64,000 bases of DNA from Actinomycetales bacterium (GTDB taxonomy: Bacteria; Actinomycetota; Actinomycetes; Actinomycetales; Microbacteriaceae). Location of the stretch: NCBI GenBank assembly GCA_015655415.1, contig JAATFB010000022.1:1-64000 (forward strand), read 5' to 3'. Below are positions 1 to 11,054 of this stretch, one piece after another. Each line of letters begins with the position of its first letter. The first letter of the stretch is position 1. The translations under genes and the position numbers were made by a program. A model generated the notes under the pieces. That model was not told the origin of the DNA, ran no database searches, and worked only from the letters and a program-made list of their open reading frames with translations.

Positions 1-801
1 CAGGTCGCTCGCCACGCGCAGCGCCCGCACCCCGCCGATGCCGAGCAGCAGCTCCTGCAGGAGCCGGTGCTCCCCGCCGCCGCCGTAGAGCCGATCGGTG
101 ACGCTGCGCAGGTCCTCGTCGTTCTCCGGGATGTCGGTGTCGAGCAGGAGCAGGCGCACCCTTCCGACCAGGGTGGTCCAGATGCGGGCGCTCAGCGTGC
201 GTCCGTCGGGCATGGCGAGAGCCACGATCGCCGGCGCGCGGTCGGCGTGCCGCAGCACGGACAGCGGCATGCCGTCGGGGTCGAAGACGGGATAGGACTC
301 CTGCTGCCAGCCGTCGGCCGTCAACGACTGCGCGAAATACCCCGACCGGTAGAACAGGCCGACGCCGGTGAGCGGCACGCCCAGGTCCGACGCGCTCTTC
401 AAGTGGTCGCCGGCGAGGATGCCGAGACCGCCGGAGTACTGCGGCAGCGCCGCGGCGATGCCGAACTCGGGCGAGAAGTAGGCGATCGCGTCCGGGGCGT
501 CCTCCAGGGTCTGGTACCAGCGCGGCTCTCCGATGTACCTGCGCAGGTCGTCGCGCAGCCCATTGGCCCAGCCGACGAACCCCTCGTCGTCCGCGAGCTC
601 CGCGAGCCGGCTGGGACTGACGGCTCCCAGCAGGGCGATCGGGTCGTGGTTCGTGCTGCGCCACAGGCTCTCTGAGACGTGACGGAACAGGTCCCTGGTC
701 GGCTCATGCCATGCCCAGCGCAGGTTGGACGACAGCTCATCGAGCGCGCTCAGCGAGTCCGGGATGACGGCACGGACGGTGAATCGACGGATAGCCTTCA
801 C
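1..801 (-). CDS. glgP: Alpha-glucan phosphorylase, N-terminal part (gene runs off the left edge)
   Basis: Reverse-strand reading from GTG at 801: VKAIRRFTVRAVIPDSLSALDELSSNLRWAWHEPTRDLFRHV...AYFSPEFGIAAALPQYSGGLGILAGDHLKSASDLGVPLTGVGLFYRSGYF, typical of glycogen phosphorylase with a DUF3417 N-terminus. Absent from the ORF track because it is open at the edge. Confidence 0.92.
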   Translation of the reverse strand, partial: MKAIRRFTVRAVIPDSLSALDELSSNLRWAWHEPTRDLFRHVSESLWRSTNHDPIALLGAVSPSRLAELADDEGFVGWANGLRDDLRRYIGEPRWYQTLEDAPDAIAYFSPEFGIAAALPQYSGGLGILAGDHLKSASDLGVPLTGVGLFYRSGYFAQSLTADGWQQESYPVFDPDGMPLSVLRHADRAPAIVALAMPDGRTLSARIWTTLVGRVRLLLLDTDIPENDEDLRSVTDRLYGGGGEHRLLQELLLGIGGVRALRVASDL

Positions 802-907
802 CCGCGCAACCCTACCGATCACGGGTGTCGATCGGGTGAACGGCGCATCGCAGGCGCCGTGCGGCGCCGATCGTGCCCTCGCGCTCCAGGGGCGCTACGG
901 TCGGAGA

Positions 908-2989
908 ATGACGACCACGTCGCGTTCGCCTCGCCCGTCCCGCCGACGCGATGCGCCGAAGGCGCCCGCCGCCGAGCCGTACCGGCCCGTGCTCGGCCGC
1001 ATCCCCATCCTCGGGGTCGGCCCGGTGGTGGAGAACGGGGCGTGGCCGGCTAAGGGATTCCACGGCGAGGTGGTGCCGTTCTCGGCCACCGCCTTCCGCG
1101 AGGGCCACGACCTGATCGGCGTCGGGCTCGTGCTGGGCGCCCCGGACGGCACGACGGTCAGGCGACGGATGACCATGCTGACGCCGGGCACGGACCGCTG
1201 GGGCACCACGGCGCTGCTGGACCAGCCGGGAACTTGGCGCTTCCACATCGAGGCCTGGGCCGACGACGTGGCCACGTGGTGGCACGCCGCCCGCATCAAG
1301 GTGCCGGCCGGGATCGACGCCGAGTCGATGCTGGCCGCGGGTGTCCGGCTGCTCTCCCGTGCGGCGGGCGTGCAGCCGGACGCGTCCGTCGGGGCCCTGC
1401 TGGCGGACGCCGCCCGGCGACTGGGCGACACGGCCTCGCCCGCGACGGACCGCCTGGAGGTGCTCGGGCACAGCGGGCTGGTCGAGAGGCTGACGACGGG
1501 GCCGCTGCGGGGCGGTGTCGAACCGCTGCGCCGCCTCGTCACCGCCTCGCGCGGCTTTGAGGTCCTGGTCGAGCGCGAGCGCTCCGGGGTGGGGTCGTGG
1601 TACGAGTTCTTCCCCCGATCGGTCGGGGCCGTCCGTCACGACGACGGCTCCTGGAGCTCGGGCACGTTCCGCACCGCGGAGTCGAGGCTGCCGGAGATCG
1701 CGCGGATGGGCTTCGACGTGGTCTACCTTCCGCCGATCCACCCGATCGGCCTCGCGTACCGCAAGGGACCCGACAACGCGCTGGAGGCCGGCCCCAACGA
1801 CCCCGGCTCGCCGTGGGCGATCGGCTCCCCGGAGGGCGGTCATGACGCCATCCATCCCGACCTCGGCACCGAGGCGGACTTCCGGCACTTCCTGAGGAGC
1901 GCCGAGGCGGAGGGGCTGGAGGTCGCGCTCGACCTCGCGCTGCAGGCCTCCCCCGACCACCCCTGGGTCGAGGAGCACCCGGAATGGTTCACCCGCCTGC
2001 CGGACGGCTCCATCGCCTACGCGGAGAACCCTCCGAAGAAGTATCAGGACATCTACCCGGTCAACTTCGACGACGACCCCGACGGAATCCGGGCCGAGGT
2101 TCTGCGCATCGTGCGGCACTGGGTGGCAGCGGGCGTACGGATCTTCCGCGTGGACAACCCGCACACCAAGCCGGCGGACTTCTGGGAGTGGCTGATCCAC
2201 ACCGTGAACGCCGAGCATCCCGACGTCGTGTTCCTCGCCGAGGCGTTCACGCGGCCCGCCGTCATGCAGACCCTGGCGAAGGCCGGGTTCCAGCAGTCGT
2301 ACTCCTATTTCACGTGGCGCAACACGAAGCCCGAGCTGGAGGACTTCCTCGACTCGATCTCCCACGAGACCGACGCGTTCATGCGGCCGAACCTGTTCGT
2401 GAACACGCCCGACATCCTCACCACGTACCTGCAGTTCGGGGGCCGGCCGGCGTTCAAGATCCGCGCCGCCATCGCCGCGACCGGAGCACCCCTGTGGGGG
2501 GTCTACTCCGGCTTCGAGCTGTTCGAGTCCGTCGCGCGCTCGGGTGCCGAGGAGTACATCGAGAACGAGAAGTACGAATACCGGCCGCGTGACTTCGCGG
2601 CGGCCGAGGCCGCCGGCGACTCGCTGGCACCGTACCTGACCATGCTGAACGGCGTGCGAAGGCGGCACCCCGCGCTCCGTCAGCTGCGCAACCTGCACGT
2701 GCACGCGAGCGAGGACGACGCGGTGCTGGTCTTCTCCAAGCACCTGGACGCCGAGTTCACCGGCACCGGCGAATCCGACGCCGTGATAGTCGTCGCCAAC
2801 CTCGACCCGCATTCCGTGCGGGAGACGCTGGTGCACCTGGACCTGCCGGCGATCGGCCTCCCGTCCGGCACCCAGATGGAGGTGACGGACGCCGTGAGCG
2901 GCCAGTCGTGGCTCTGGGGCGCCGTGAACTACGTGCGCCTGGACGCGTTCCACGAGCCTGTGCACATTCTGAGCGTGAAGGCGGTCTGA
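908..2989 (+). CDS. glgE: Alpha-1,4-glucan:maltose-1-phosphate maltosyltransferase (GH13_3)
   Basis: LGRIPILGVGPVVENGAWPAKGFHGE...VYLPPIHPIGLAYRKGPDN...FRVDNPHTKP...FLAEAFTRPAVM; divergent from glgP. Confidence 0.93.
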   Translation: MTTTSRSPRPSRRRDAPKAPAAEPYRPVLGRIPILGVGPVVENGAWPAKGFHGEVVPFSATAFREGHDLIGVGLVLGAPDGTTVRRRMTMLTPGTDRWGTTALLDQPGTWRFHIEAWADDVATWWHAARIKVPAGIDAESMLAAGVRLLSRAAGVQPDASVGALLADAARRLGDTASPATDRLEVLGHSGLVERLTTGPLRGGVEPLRRLVTASRGFEVLVERERSGVGSWYEFFPRSVGAVRHDDGSWSSGTFRTAESRLPEIARMGFDVVYLPPIHPIGLAYRKGPDNALEAGPNDPGSPWAIGSPEGGHDAIHPDLGTEADFRHFLRSAEAEGLEVALDLALQASPDHPWVEEHPEWFTRLPDGSIAYAENPPKKYQDIYPVNFDDDPDGIRAEVLRIVRHWVAAGVRIFRVDNPHTKPADFWEWLIHTVNAEHPDVVFLAEAFTRPAVMQTLAKAGFQQSYSYFTWRNTKPELEDFLDSISHETDAFMRPNLFVNTPDILTTYLQFGGRPAFKIRAAIAATGAPLWGVYSGFELFESVARSGAEEYIENEKYEYRPRDFAAAEAAGDSLAPYLTMLNGVRRRHPALRQLRNLHVHASEDDAVLVFSKHLDAEFTGTGESDAVIVVANLDPHSVRETLVHLDLPAIGLPSGTQMEVTDAVSGQSWLWGAVNYVRLDAFHEPVHILSVKAV

Positions 2990-5262
2990 TGTCCGAGAAC
3001 GAGATTCCCGAGCCTCCGGCGGCCGGCGGAGACGTGGATTCCGCGGCGCGGCCGGAGTCCGTGCAGCACGCGGACGGCTCGGCGGCTATGCGCCTGCACC
3101 GCCCCGACGACGGGCTGCTGGCAGCGATCGCCGAGGGGCGCCACCACGACCCGCACTCGGTGCTCGGCCAGCACCTCGTGGCGGCACCGGGCGTGGCGGA
3201 TCGCGTGACGGTGATCCGTGCGCTGCGGCCGCTGGCGACCTCGGTCACCGCCGTGCTCGCGACCGGTGCACGGGTCTCCCTCTGACACCTCGCACACGGC
3301 GTCTGGCAGGGCGTGAGCGTGCTCGGCCCCGAGCCCTACGCGATCGAGGCACGCTACGACGACGGCTCGGTGTGGACCGCCGATGACCCCTACCGCTTCG
3401 CGCCCACCATCGGCGAGCTCGACCTCCACCTGATCGGCGAGGGCAGGCATGAGCGTCTCTGGGACGCGCTGGGCGCCCACCATCGAAAGCACGAGGGCGT
3501 CCTCGGCACCGCGTTCACCGTCTGGGCGCCGAACGCCACGGCGGTGCGCGTCGTCGGAGACTTCACCGGCTGGAACGGTCTGGGCACGGCAATGCGCTCG
3601 ATGGGTGCCAGCGGCGTGTGGGAGCTCTTCGTTCCCGGGGCATCGCCGGGCGCAGTCTACAAGTTCGAGCTGCGCGGCAGGGACGGCACCTGGCGGCTGA
3701 AGGCCGACCCGCTCGCACGCTTCACCGAGGTGCCGCCGGCCACGGGCTCCGTGGTCGGGGTGAGCAGCCACGAGTGGGGCGACGGCGACTGGATGCGGGA
3801 GCGGGCCGCCCGCGACCCGCACACCGGTCCGATGAGCGTCTACGAGCTCCACCTCGGGTCGTGGCGGCCGGGCCTGGGCTATCGCGAGGCGGCGGACGCC
3901 CTCATCGACTACCTGCTCCCGCTCGGCTACACGCACGTGGAGTTCCTGCCGTTGGCCGAGCATCCGTTCGGCGGCTCGTGGGGCTACCAGGTCACCGGCT
4001 ACTATGCCCCGACCAGCCGGTTCGGACATCCGGACGACCTGCGCCACCTGATCGACCGGCTTCACCAGGCCGGCATCGGGGTGTTCATGGACTGGGTGCC
4101 CGGGCACTTCCCTAAAGACGACTGGGCGCTGGCGCGGTTCGACGGCGAGCCGCTCTACGAGCACCCGGATCCCCGTCGCGGCGAGCAGCGCGACTGGGGC
4201 ACCTACGTGTTCGACTTCGGCCGCACCGAGGTGCGCAACTTCCTCGTCGCCAACGCGCTGTACTGGCTCGAGGAGTTCCACGTCGACGGGCTTCGGGTGG
4301 ACGCGGTCGCCTCGATGCTGTATCTGGACTACTCGCGCGAGGAGGGCGAATGGGACCCCAACGTGCACGGGGGTCGGGAGAACCTGGAGGCGATCGCGTT
4401 CCTGCAGGAGGCCACCGCGACCGCGTACAAACGCAATCCGGGCATCGTGATGATCGCCGAGGAGTCGACCGCCTACCCCGGTGTGACCGCGCCGACGAGT
4501 GCCGGCGGACTCGGCTTCGGCCTGAAATGGAACATGGGCTGGATGCACGACTCGCTGCAGTACATGCGCGAGGACCCGATGTACCGCTCGTACCACCACG
4601 GCGAGATCACGTTCTCGTTCGTCTACGCGTTCAGCGAGCACTTCCTGCTGCCGATCAGCCACGACGAGGTGGTGCACGGCAAAGGGTCGCTGCTGTCGAA
4701 GATGCCCGGCGACCACTGGCAACAGCTCGCCAACGTGCGCGCGTATCTGGCGTTCATGTGGGCGCACCCGGGCAAGCAGCTGCTGTTCATGGGCCAGGAG
4801 TTCGGACAGCTCAGCGAATGGAGCGAGGAGCGCGGACTGGACTGGTGGATGTTCGACCAGCCGGCGCATCGCGGCCTGTTCGAGCTCGTGTGCGCGCTCA
4901 ACGCGATCTACCGGCGGCAGCCGGCGCTGTGGCGCTACGACCACGAGCCGAAGGGCTTCCAGTGGCTCGACGGCGGCGACGCGGCGCGGAACGTGGTGGC
5001 GTTCGCGCGGATAGCGGACGGCGAGACAGTGGTCTGCGTGGCGAACTTCGCAGGCGTACCGCACGAGGGATACCGGTTGCCGATGCCGTTCTCCGGCGAG
5101 TGGGAGGAGCTGCTCAACACGGACGCCGCCGACTACGGCGGCTCAGGGGTCGGCAACCTCGGAACCGTGCACGCGACGGATGCCCCTTGGAGCGGCCTCC
5201 AGGCCTCCGCCGTGCTCACACTTCCCCCGCTGGGCGTGCTCTGGCTGCGCCCACGCCGCTGA
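2989..5262 (+). pseudogene. glgB: 1,4-alpha-glucan branching enzyme, interrupted by an in-frame TGA at 3283-3285
   Basis: ATG at 2989 overlaps the glgE stop (TGATG). ...[38 protein letters not shown]... continues in the same frame through GlgB motifs ([48 protein letters not shown]) to the stop at 5262. Confidence 0.85.
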
Positions 5263-5298
5263 GGCCGGGCCCGCCGGCATCGCGCCGCGCCGGACGTC

Positions 5299-6228
5299 TC
5301 AGTACAGCAGCGACGCCAGCCGCCCGCGGGCACGGACGACGCGCGCGTCGGTGACGCCGACGATCTCGAAGTAGTCGACGAGCCGGGTCCTGATCCGCTC
5401 GCGCGTCTCGGGGTCCGCCGTGGCGAACAGGTCGAGTAGGCGCGTGAACGCGTCCTCGACGTGGCCTCCGGAGAGATCGAGGTCCGCGACCGCCAGCGCG
5501 GCGTCCACATCGCGCGGTGCCGCCGCCGCGGCTGCGCGCACGGCACCCGCGTCGACGGCCGCCAGCCGTTTGAGCAGGCTCGCCTGGGCGAGGCCCGCAA
5601 CGGCGAGGTCGTCTCCGGGGTTCTGCGCGATCGCCAACCGGTACTCCGCGATGGCGCCGTCGTAGTCGCCGCGCTCGATGGCGTCGTACGCCTCCTGGTG
5701 GTGGGGCGGAAGCGGTTCCGGGACCGGCTCGGACGTCTCGGCGTCGGCGTCAGCCTCGACGGTTCCGGTGACGCCGTTCTGCGCCGCGACCTGCAGCACC
5801 TGCTCGAACACCTCGCGCACCTGCTGCTCAGGGATGGCGCCGACGAAGAGGGGTGCGGGACGGCCGCCGATGATCGCCACGACCGCCGGGATCGACTGCG
5901 CCTGGAACGCCTGCGCCAGCTGCGGGTTCGCGTCGACGTCGACCTTCACGAGCACGAGGCGACCGCCGTAGTCGTTGACGGCGCGCTCGAGGGCGGGCGA
6001 GAGCTGTTTGCACGGTCCGCACCACTCGGCCCAGAGGTCGACGATCACCGGAACGGTGTTGGACAGCTCGATGAACCGGGAAAAGTTCTGATCGGTGCCA
6101 TCGTGGATCAGGCCGGACAGGCCCTGCTGCGATGGCTCGCCGCTGTCGGCCTGCGTGGCCGACCGGTTCGCGAGAGCAGACAGGTCGACCGCACCGCGGA
6201 ACGATGCGGCATCAGGGGTGTTGGTCAT
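5299..6228 (-). CDS. Thioredoxin/TPR protein (CnoX-like)
   Basis: VDLWAEWCGPCKQLSPALERAV active site followed by a TPR-type C-terminus (AIERGDYDGAIAEYRLAIAQNPGDDLA). Confidence 0.88.
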   Translation of the reverse strand: MTNTPDAASFRGAVDLSALANRSATQADSGEPSQQGLSGLIHDGTDQNFSRFIELSNTVPVIVDLWAEWCGPCKQLSPALERAVNDYGGRLVLVKVDVDANPQLAQAFQAQSIPAVVAIIGGRPAPLFVGAIPEQQVREVFEQVLQVAAQNGVTGTVEADADAETSEPVPEPLPPHHQEAYDAIERGDYDGAIAEYRLAIAQNPGDDLAVAGLAQASLLKRLAAVDAGAVRAAAAAAPRDVDAALAVADLDLSGGHVEDAFTRLLDLFATADPETRERIRTRLVDYFEIVGVTDARVVRARGRLASLLY

Positions 6229-8129
6229 CCGAGTTCCTTCGCGCCGAGCAGCGCCTGCGTGAAGCCGAGCATCACGATCTTGTGCTTCGACTCCGCCGGC
6301 GGCACATAAAACAGTAGCTGGTATCCGTAGGTCGTCTGCAGCCCCTTCGTGCTCTCGCTCACGCCCGTGAGCGCCTGCACGTTCGGATTGCTGGTCGAGA
6401 CGGTCGCGCCCGCCTCGACGGGTTTCAGGGTGGAGGTCTCCTCGAGACTGGTGGCCACTATCGCACCGGAATCGTTGGTGGCCATCGCGATCGCACCGTC
6501 CTTCGCGGGCTCGTTGCTGAACTGCAGTGACGCCGTCTTGGGGAGGTTCGCGATCTGCTGCGCCTTGTACGCCGCACCCACCTGCGGGGCGAGCTTGTCG
6601 GACTTGGCGTCGAACAGGTCGTAGTACTTGCTCTTCTCCCCGTTCTGCAGCACGTCGCCGTACTCGGTGGCGAGCTTGTTCGGGGCTACGAGCAGCAGCT
6701 TCGAGTCGGGGGGCACGATCGAGGTGCCGATGTTGGCGGGCGGTAGATCCGGCACGTCGGCGTTGGCCTCCAGCGCGATGGCGTACTCGACCGTGTAGTT
6801 CTCCCGGGGCGACCCCTGGACCAGAACCAGGTCGAGCGGGGCCGCCTTGGCGTCCTTCGGGTCGTGCACCACGGCGCTGACCACGCGCGGCCAGTCGTCG
6901 GTGGCCTCCGGAAGGGCGAGCGACACCGAGCCGCTGGGGATCGCCTGCACCGCCGGCGCGTCGGGCTTCTTCGACCGCAGCGCGTAGTCACCGGTGCGGG
7001 CCTCGAGCGCCGGCCCGCTGAAACGCGTCGCGGCGAGCGTCGCGTCCCGCGCCGCGTCCGCCTTCCTCGCGGTCTTCGCGATCGAGTCGACGATGTTGTC
7101 CAGCTGCGGACCGGTGACCGCCGGCGGCGGGGTGTCCTTGCCCTGTCCGGGGAGATCGGTCGCGATCGGGGTCGAGGTGGGGGTCGCAGTGGGCCCGCCG
7201 AAGTGCGGCCAGTAGTCGGCGGAGCATCCGCTCAACGCCAGCGCACCGACGAGGACCACCGGCACAGCCACGGACGCCCGACCGATCGACCGTCGACCAC
7301 GCCCGCCGAGCTCCGGCGTCGACTCCCCGTCGCCGAGGGCCGGCTCCGGCGCCCGCCGCCCGCGCGGAAGCCTCGGCGGCCGGCCGCCGCCGCGACGCGG
7401 CCCCCGCGACCGTCGCAGGTGACGGATGGCGAGCGCGTACATGACGACGCCGAACGCGGCGACCACGAGGCCGCCGACGATGAGCGGTCCTGCCCAGGGC
7501 GTGCGGCTGTCCAGCGGCCAGCTGATCGTGACCCGGTCGGGCGCCGGTCGGGTGCCGTCGCTGGCGATGATCACGCTCACCGTGTCGGGCACGTTCATCT
7601 TGGTGACCGCGGCGTCGGTGCCACGGAACTGCTCCAGCCACAGGTCGGAACCGGCGGGGTCGGGGCCCTTCCGCGCCTTCGCGCCCGCGTCCGCCCCGGA
7701 GTCCGCCCCGGAGGTCGCCGTGGCCTCGGGGGTCGTCGTGGGAACCGGGGTCGTCGTGGGAACCGGGGTCGGGGTCGCCTCGGATGCCGACGCCTTGCCT
7801 CCGCGGGCCGTCACGATCTTCGACGACAGCCTTCCCGTGGCCTTGTCGTAGCCCACCTTCGCGTACCTCTGGTGGCCGAGCCACGCGAGCACGTCGACGG
7901 TGCGGCCGTAGGCGACGAAGGGCCGCTCGCCCCCCGAGACGGTCAAGGTCTGCTGACCGGGACGCGCCCGCAGCACGGATCCCTCGATCACGGTGAAGGG
8001 CGCCCCGCCCTTCACGACCGTGCCGGCGACGACGTTCGCCGGCGGCATCCAGATGGTCCGCTGGGCGATGCCCAGGCCGATCATCACGGCCGCGGCGATG
8101 AACGCCACGATGGCGATCAGGAATCGCAC
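6225..8129 (-). CDS. Conserved actinobacterial membrane/secreted protein of unknown function
   Basis: N-terminal TM segment, internal TM and lipobox-like VGALALSGCSAD; 4-bp overlap with the downstream thioredoxin-like gene. Confidence 0.7.
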   Translation of the reverse strand: MRFLIAIVAFIAAAVMIGLGIAQRTIWMPPANVVAGTVVKGGAPFTVIEGSVLRARPGQQTLTVSGGERPFVAYGRTVDVLAWLGHQRYAKVGYDKATGRLSSKIVTARGGKASASEATPTPVPTTTPVPTTTPEATATSGADSGADAGAKARKGPDPAGSDLWLEQFRGTDAAVTKMNVPDTVSVIIASDGTRPAPDRVTISWPLDSRTPWAGPLIVGGLVVAAFGVVMYALAIRHLRRSRGPRRGGGRPPRLPRGRRAPEPALGDGESTPELGGRGRRSIGRASVAVPVVLVGALALSGCSADYWPHFGGPTATPTSTPIATDLPGQGKDTPPPAVTGPQLDNIVDSIAKTARKADAARDATLAATRFSGPALEARTGDYALRSKKPDAPAVQAIPSGSVSLALPEATDDWPRVVSAVVHDPKDAKAAPLDLVLVQGSPRENYTVEYAIALEANADVPDLPPANIGTSIVPPDSKLLLVAPNKLATEYGDVLQNGEKSKYYDLFDAKSDKLAPQVGAAYKAQQIANLPKTASLQFSNEPAKDGAIAMATNDSGAIVATSLEETSTLKPVEAGATVSTSNPNVQALTGVSESTKGLQTTYGYQLLFYVPPAESKHKIVMLGFTQALLGAKELG

Positions 8130-8490
8130 GAACTCTCCTTCATCGTCGGGCGCGCATCATCGGGCGCCCATGCCCGTCCCCGCGTGCGGGGGACGGCGGG
8201 CGCCCTCGAGCCCGGGCTTCCACGTCTTCGTCGGGGGCGGTCGCCGCCCGCGGCGCTCGGCAGGCATACCACGATACCGAAACAGCCCTGGGAACCGGCT
8301 CCCAGCGCGCTGGAGACACGTCCGCGACGCCCGGCCCGCGGATGCCGGCGGCTCGCGCCCGGGCCGGCCGGGCGCTACGCATGCCTGCGCGGCTACACTC
8401 GTAACGCCCGGCGCCAGACGCGGCATACCGCGCGCGTCCGCGACTGGACACGACCACCACCCGATCCATCCGGAGAGAAGAGACACCCCC

Positions 8491-9939
8491 GTGGCCCCCG
8501 AAGCGAGCGAGTTCACTCAAGTCTTCCGCGGTTATGACAAGGACGAGGTCGACAGGGCGATCCAGGACCTGCGCCGCGAGCTGATCCAGGCGAACGCGCA
8601 GAACGCCGACTCCGCGAAGGAGATCAAGCGACTCAACGCGCGCATCGACGAGCTGACCGCCGAGATCGAGGAGGTGGGCAGCCCGACCTTCTCCGGGCTC
8701 GGCACGAAGCTGGAGAACACCCTGCGTGTCGCCGAGGAGCAGTCCACCCGGATGATCGCCCAGGCCGACATCGACGCCGAGAAGCTGCGCGCCGCCGTCG
8801 CCGCCGAGACCGAGAGGGCTCGTCGCAGCGCCGAGGAGCAGGCGCAACGGATCATCGCCGAGGCGCACGCCCAGGCCGACACGACGCTTCAGGATGCCGT
8901 CATCGAGGCGAACGAGCTGGTGCACGACGCCACCACGAAGGCCGAGACGACCACGCACGAGGCACAGCGGGAGGCGGCCGCGTTGCGCGGCTCGGTCGCG
9001 ACCGAGGTCGCGGAGCTCAGGGCCACCGCCAGGCGGGAGGCCGCGGCCGTGCTGGCGGAGGCGGAGCACGAGGCCGCCGAGATCACCGCCGCGGCGGCGC
9101 GAGAGGCCGCCGCCGCCCGGGCCGACGCGGACGGGCTCAACCGCGAGGTCGAGGAGACGCGAGCGGCGCTCGCCCGGGAGATCGAGGCACGGCGCGACGA
9201 GGTCGAGGCGGAGCTCGCCGACCGTCGCACGGCCGTGCAGGGCTAGATCGCCCAGGCACAACGGGAGCTCGCCGCCGACACGCGGCAGGCCAGGATCGAC
9301 CTGGCGGACGAGATCGAGCAGGGCCGGGCCGCTCTCGCCCGCGAGCTGGAGCAGCGCAGGGCCGAGGCCGACGCCGAGACGGAGGCGGCGCGCACGGCGT
9401 TCCAGCGCGAGGCAGACGCCGCCCGCAAGGCGCTCGAGGAGGAGCTCGCCGGAATCCGGTCGCAGATCGCGGCCGAGACGGAGCGCCTGGCGCACGCGGC
9501 GGAGACCGCCCGCGTCGAGCTCGAGGTCGAGCTGAAGGCGCGACGCGACGAGTCCGAGCGGGAACATCTCGCCCGCCACCAGGAGGCGGTCGCCCAGACA
9601 CAGCGGTATCTGGATGAGGCCAACGCCGAACTGGCCGAGGTGACCAGGCGCACCAACGAGGTGCGTTCCGAGGGCGAGGCGATCGAGAAGGAGATGCGCT
9701 CCGAGGTGAAGGCTGCCCGCAAGGAGGCCGAGACGGCCGCCCGCGACATCGTGCGCGCCGCCGAGGAGCGCGCGCACGCGATCGTCGAGGATGCCGAGGA
9801 GCGCACCCGCAGGCTCGTCGCCGACGCCGAGGAGCGCCTCTCTCAGATTAGAATCGAGCGCGAGGCCGTGGCCGGCTACTTCGAGAGCCTGCGCAGCGTG
9901 CTGCAGCAGGCGGAAGAGATCACCGCCGACGACGACTGA
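8491..9939 (+). pseudogene. DivIVA-like long coiled-coil protein, interrupted by an in-frame TAG at 9244-9246
   Basis: GTG start 8491: VAPEASEFTQVFRGYDKDEVDRAIQDLRREL...RRTAVQG*IAQAQRELAADTRQARIDLADEIEQG...RIEREAVAGYFESLRSVLQQAEEI; the same frame continues to the stop at 9939. Confidence 0.82.
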
Positions 9940-9980
9940 ATCCGGTACGCGGAAATCCGGTGCACGCCAGGGGGGGCGAC

Positions 9981-11021
9981 GTGAAGGTTCAGAACGCATT
10001 CCGGGTCGGGTTGGTCGGCACCCTCGGTGTCGGCCTTGGCATCCTGATCCTCACCTCGATCGTCTCGCTGTCGACGATCCTGACGTACATCGGCGCCGCG
10101 CTCTTCGTCGCGCTCGGCCTCGAGCCGATCATCGGGTTCCTCGAACGGCGGAAGCTGCCGAGGTGGGCCGCGATCCTGATCGTCTTCGTCGCCCTGCTGG
10201 TTCTGCTGGGCCTGCTGGTGTGGGCACTGATCCCGGTGATCTCCACACAGGCCACGAGCCTGGTGAGCAAGATCACCGACTTCGTGAAGAAGGGCACCTA
10301 CCAGGACTGGTACGCCGGGCTCAAGCACCAGTTCCCGGCCATCGACTTCGACAAGACGCTGCAGGACGTCTGGTCGAACATCCAGCACTCCGCCGGTGAC
10401 ATCGGAGCGGGCATCCTCTCCGTGGGGCTCGGGATCATCTCCGGCGTGTTCGGCGTGCTCATCGTGCTGATCCTCACGATCTACTTCACGGCATCGCTAC
10501 CGAACATGAAGCGGGCGGCGTACGAGCTCGTTCCCGCCAGCAAGCGCGCCAGGTTCGCCGACATCGCCGAGCAGATCAGCGACTCCGTGGGCAAGTACGT
10601 GATGGGCCAGGTGGGACTGGCGCTCGTCAACGGCATCCTCAGCGCCGTGTTCCTGACGATCATCGGCGCGCCCTTCCCCCTGCTCCTGGCCGCGATCGCG
10701 TTCCTCTTCTCGCTGATACCGCTCATCGGCACCCTGTCGGGCTCCGTCATCATCGTGCTGCTGTCGCTGCTGCTCGCATCGCCGCTGACCGCCCTCGTCG
10801 CCGCGATCTACTACGTCGTATACATGCAGGTCGAGGCATATGTGTTGAGCCCGCGCATCATGAACCGCGCCGTGTCCGTGCCCGGAGCGGTCGTGGTGGT
10901 CGCAGCGCTCGCGGGCGGCTCCCTGCTGGGCATCCTGGGGGCACTCATCGCCATCCCGGTCGCGGCATCGATCCTGCTCGTCATCAAGCAGGTGGTCGTG
11001 CCCCGGCAGAACGAGCTCTGA
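9981..11021 (+). CDS. AI-2E family transporter (UPF0118/PerM-like)
   Basis: Multi-TM protein with GAALFVALGLEPIIGFLERRKLPRWAAILIVF and QVEAYVLSPRIMNRAVSVPGAVVVVAALAGGSLLGILGALIAIPVAA. Confidence 0.88.
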   Translation: MKVQNAFRVGLVGTLGVGLGILILTSIVSLSTILTYIGAALFVALGLEPIIGFLERRKLPRWAAILIVFVALLVLLGLLVWALIPVISTQATSLVSKITDFVKKGTYQDWYAGLKHQFPAIDFDKTLQDVWSNIQHSAGDIGAGILSVGLGIISGVFGVLIVLILTIYFTASLPNMKRAAYELVPASKRARFADIAEQISDSVGKYVMGQVGLALVNGILSAVFLTIIGAPFPLLLAAIAFLFSLIPLIGTLSGSVIIVLLSLLLASPLTALVAAIYYVVYMQVEAYVLSPRIMNRAVSVPGAVVVVAALAGGSLLGILGALIAIPVAASILLVIKQVVVPRQNEL

Positions 11022-11054
11022 GCGGACCGTGCCGCTTCGCCGGCCGGCGCGCCC

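Noticed and set aside
812-2965. 717-aa minus-strand ORF (similar cases at 2929-5064, 14055-16163, 46223-48511, 50660-52669)
   Set aside because: Antisense shadows of glgE, glgB, cdsA/frr, the OYE reductase and the EPSPS-ligase fusion; the sense frames carry recognisable domains.
3283-3285. Selenocysteine or programmed read-through at the glgB TGA
   Set aside because: GlgB is not a known selenoprotein family and I see no supporting recoding element; mutation or sequencing error is simpler.
7730-7790. Repeated GTCGTCGTGGGAACCGGG within the membrane protein gene
   Set aside because: Encodes a short TPVPTTTPVPTTTP linker in frame; a common low-complexity Pro/Thr linker.
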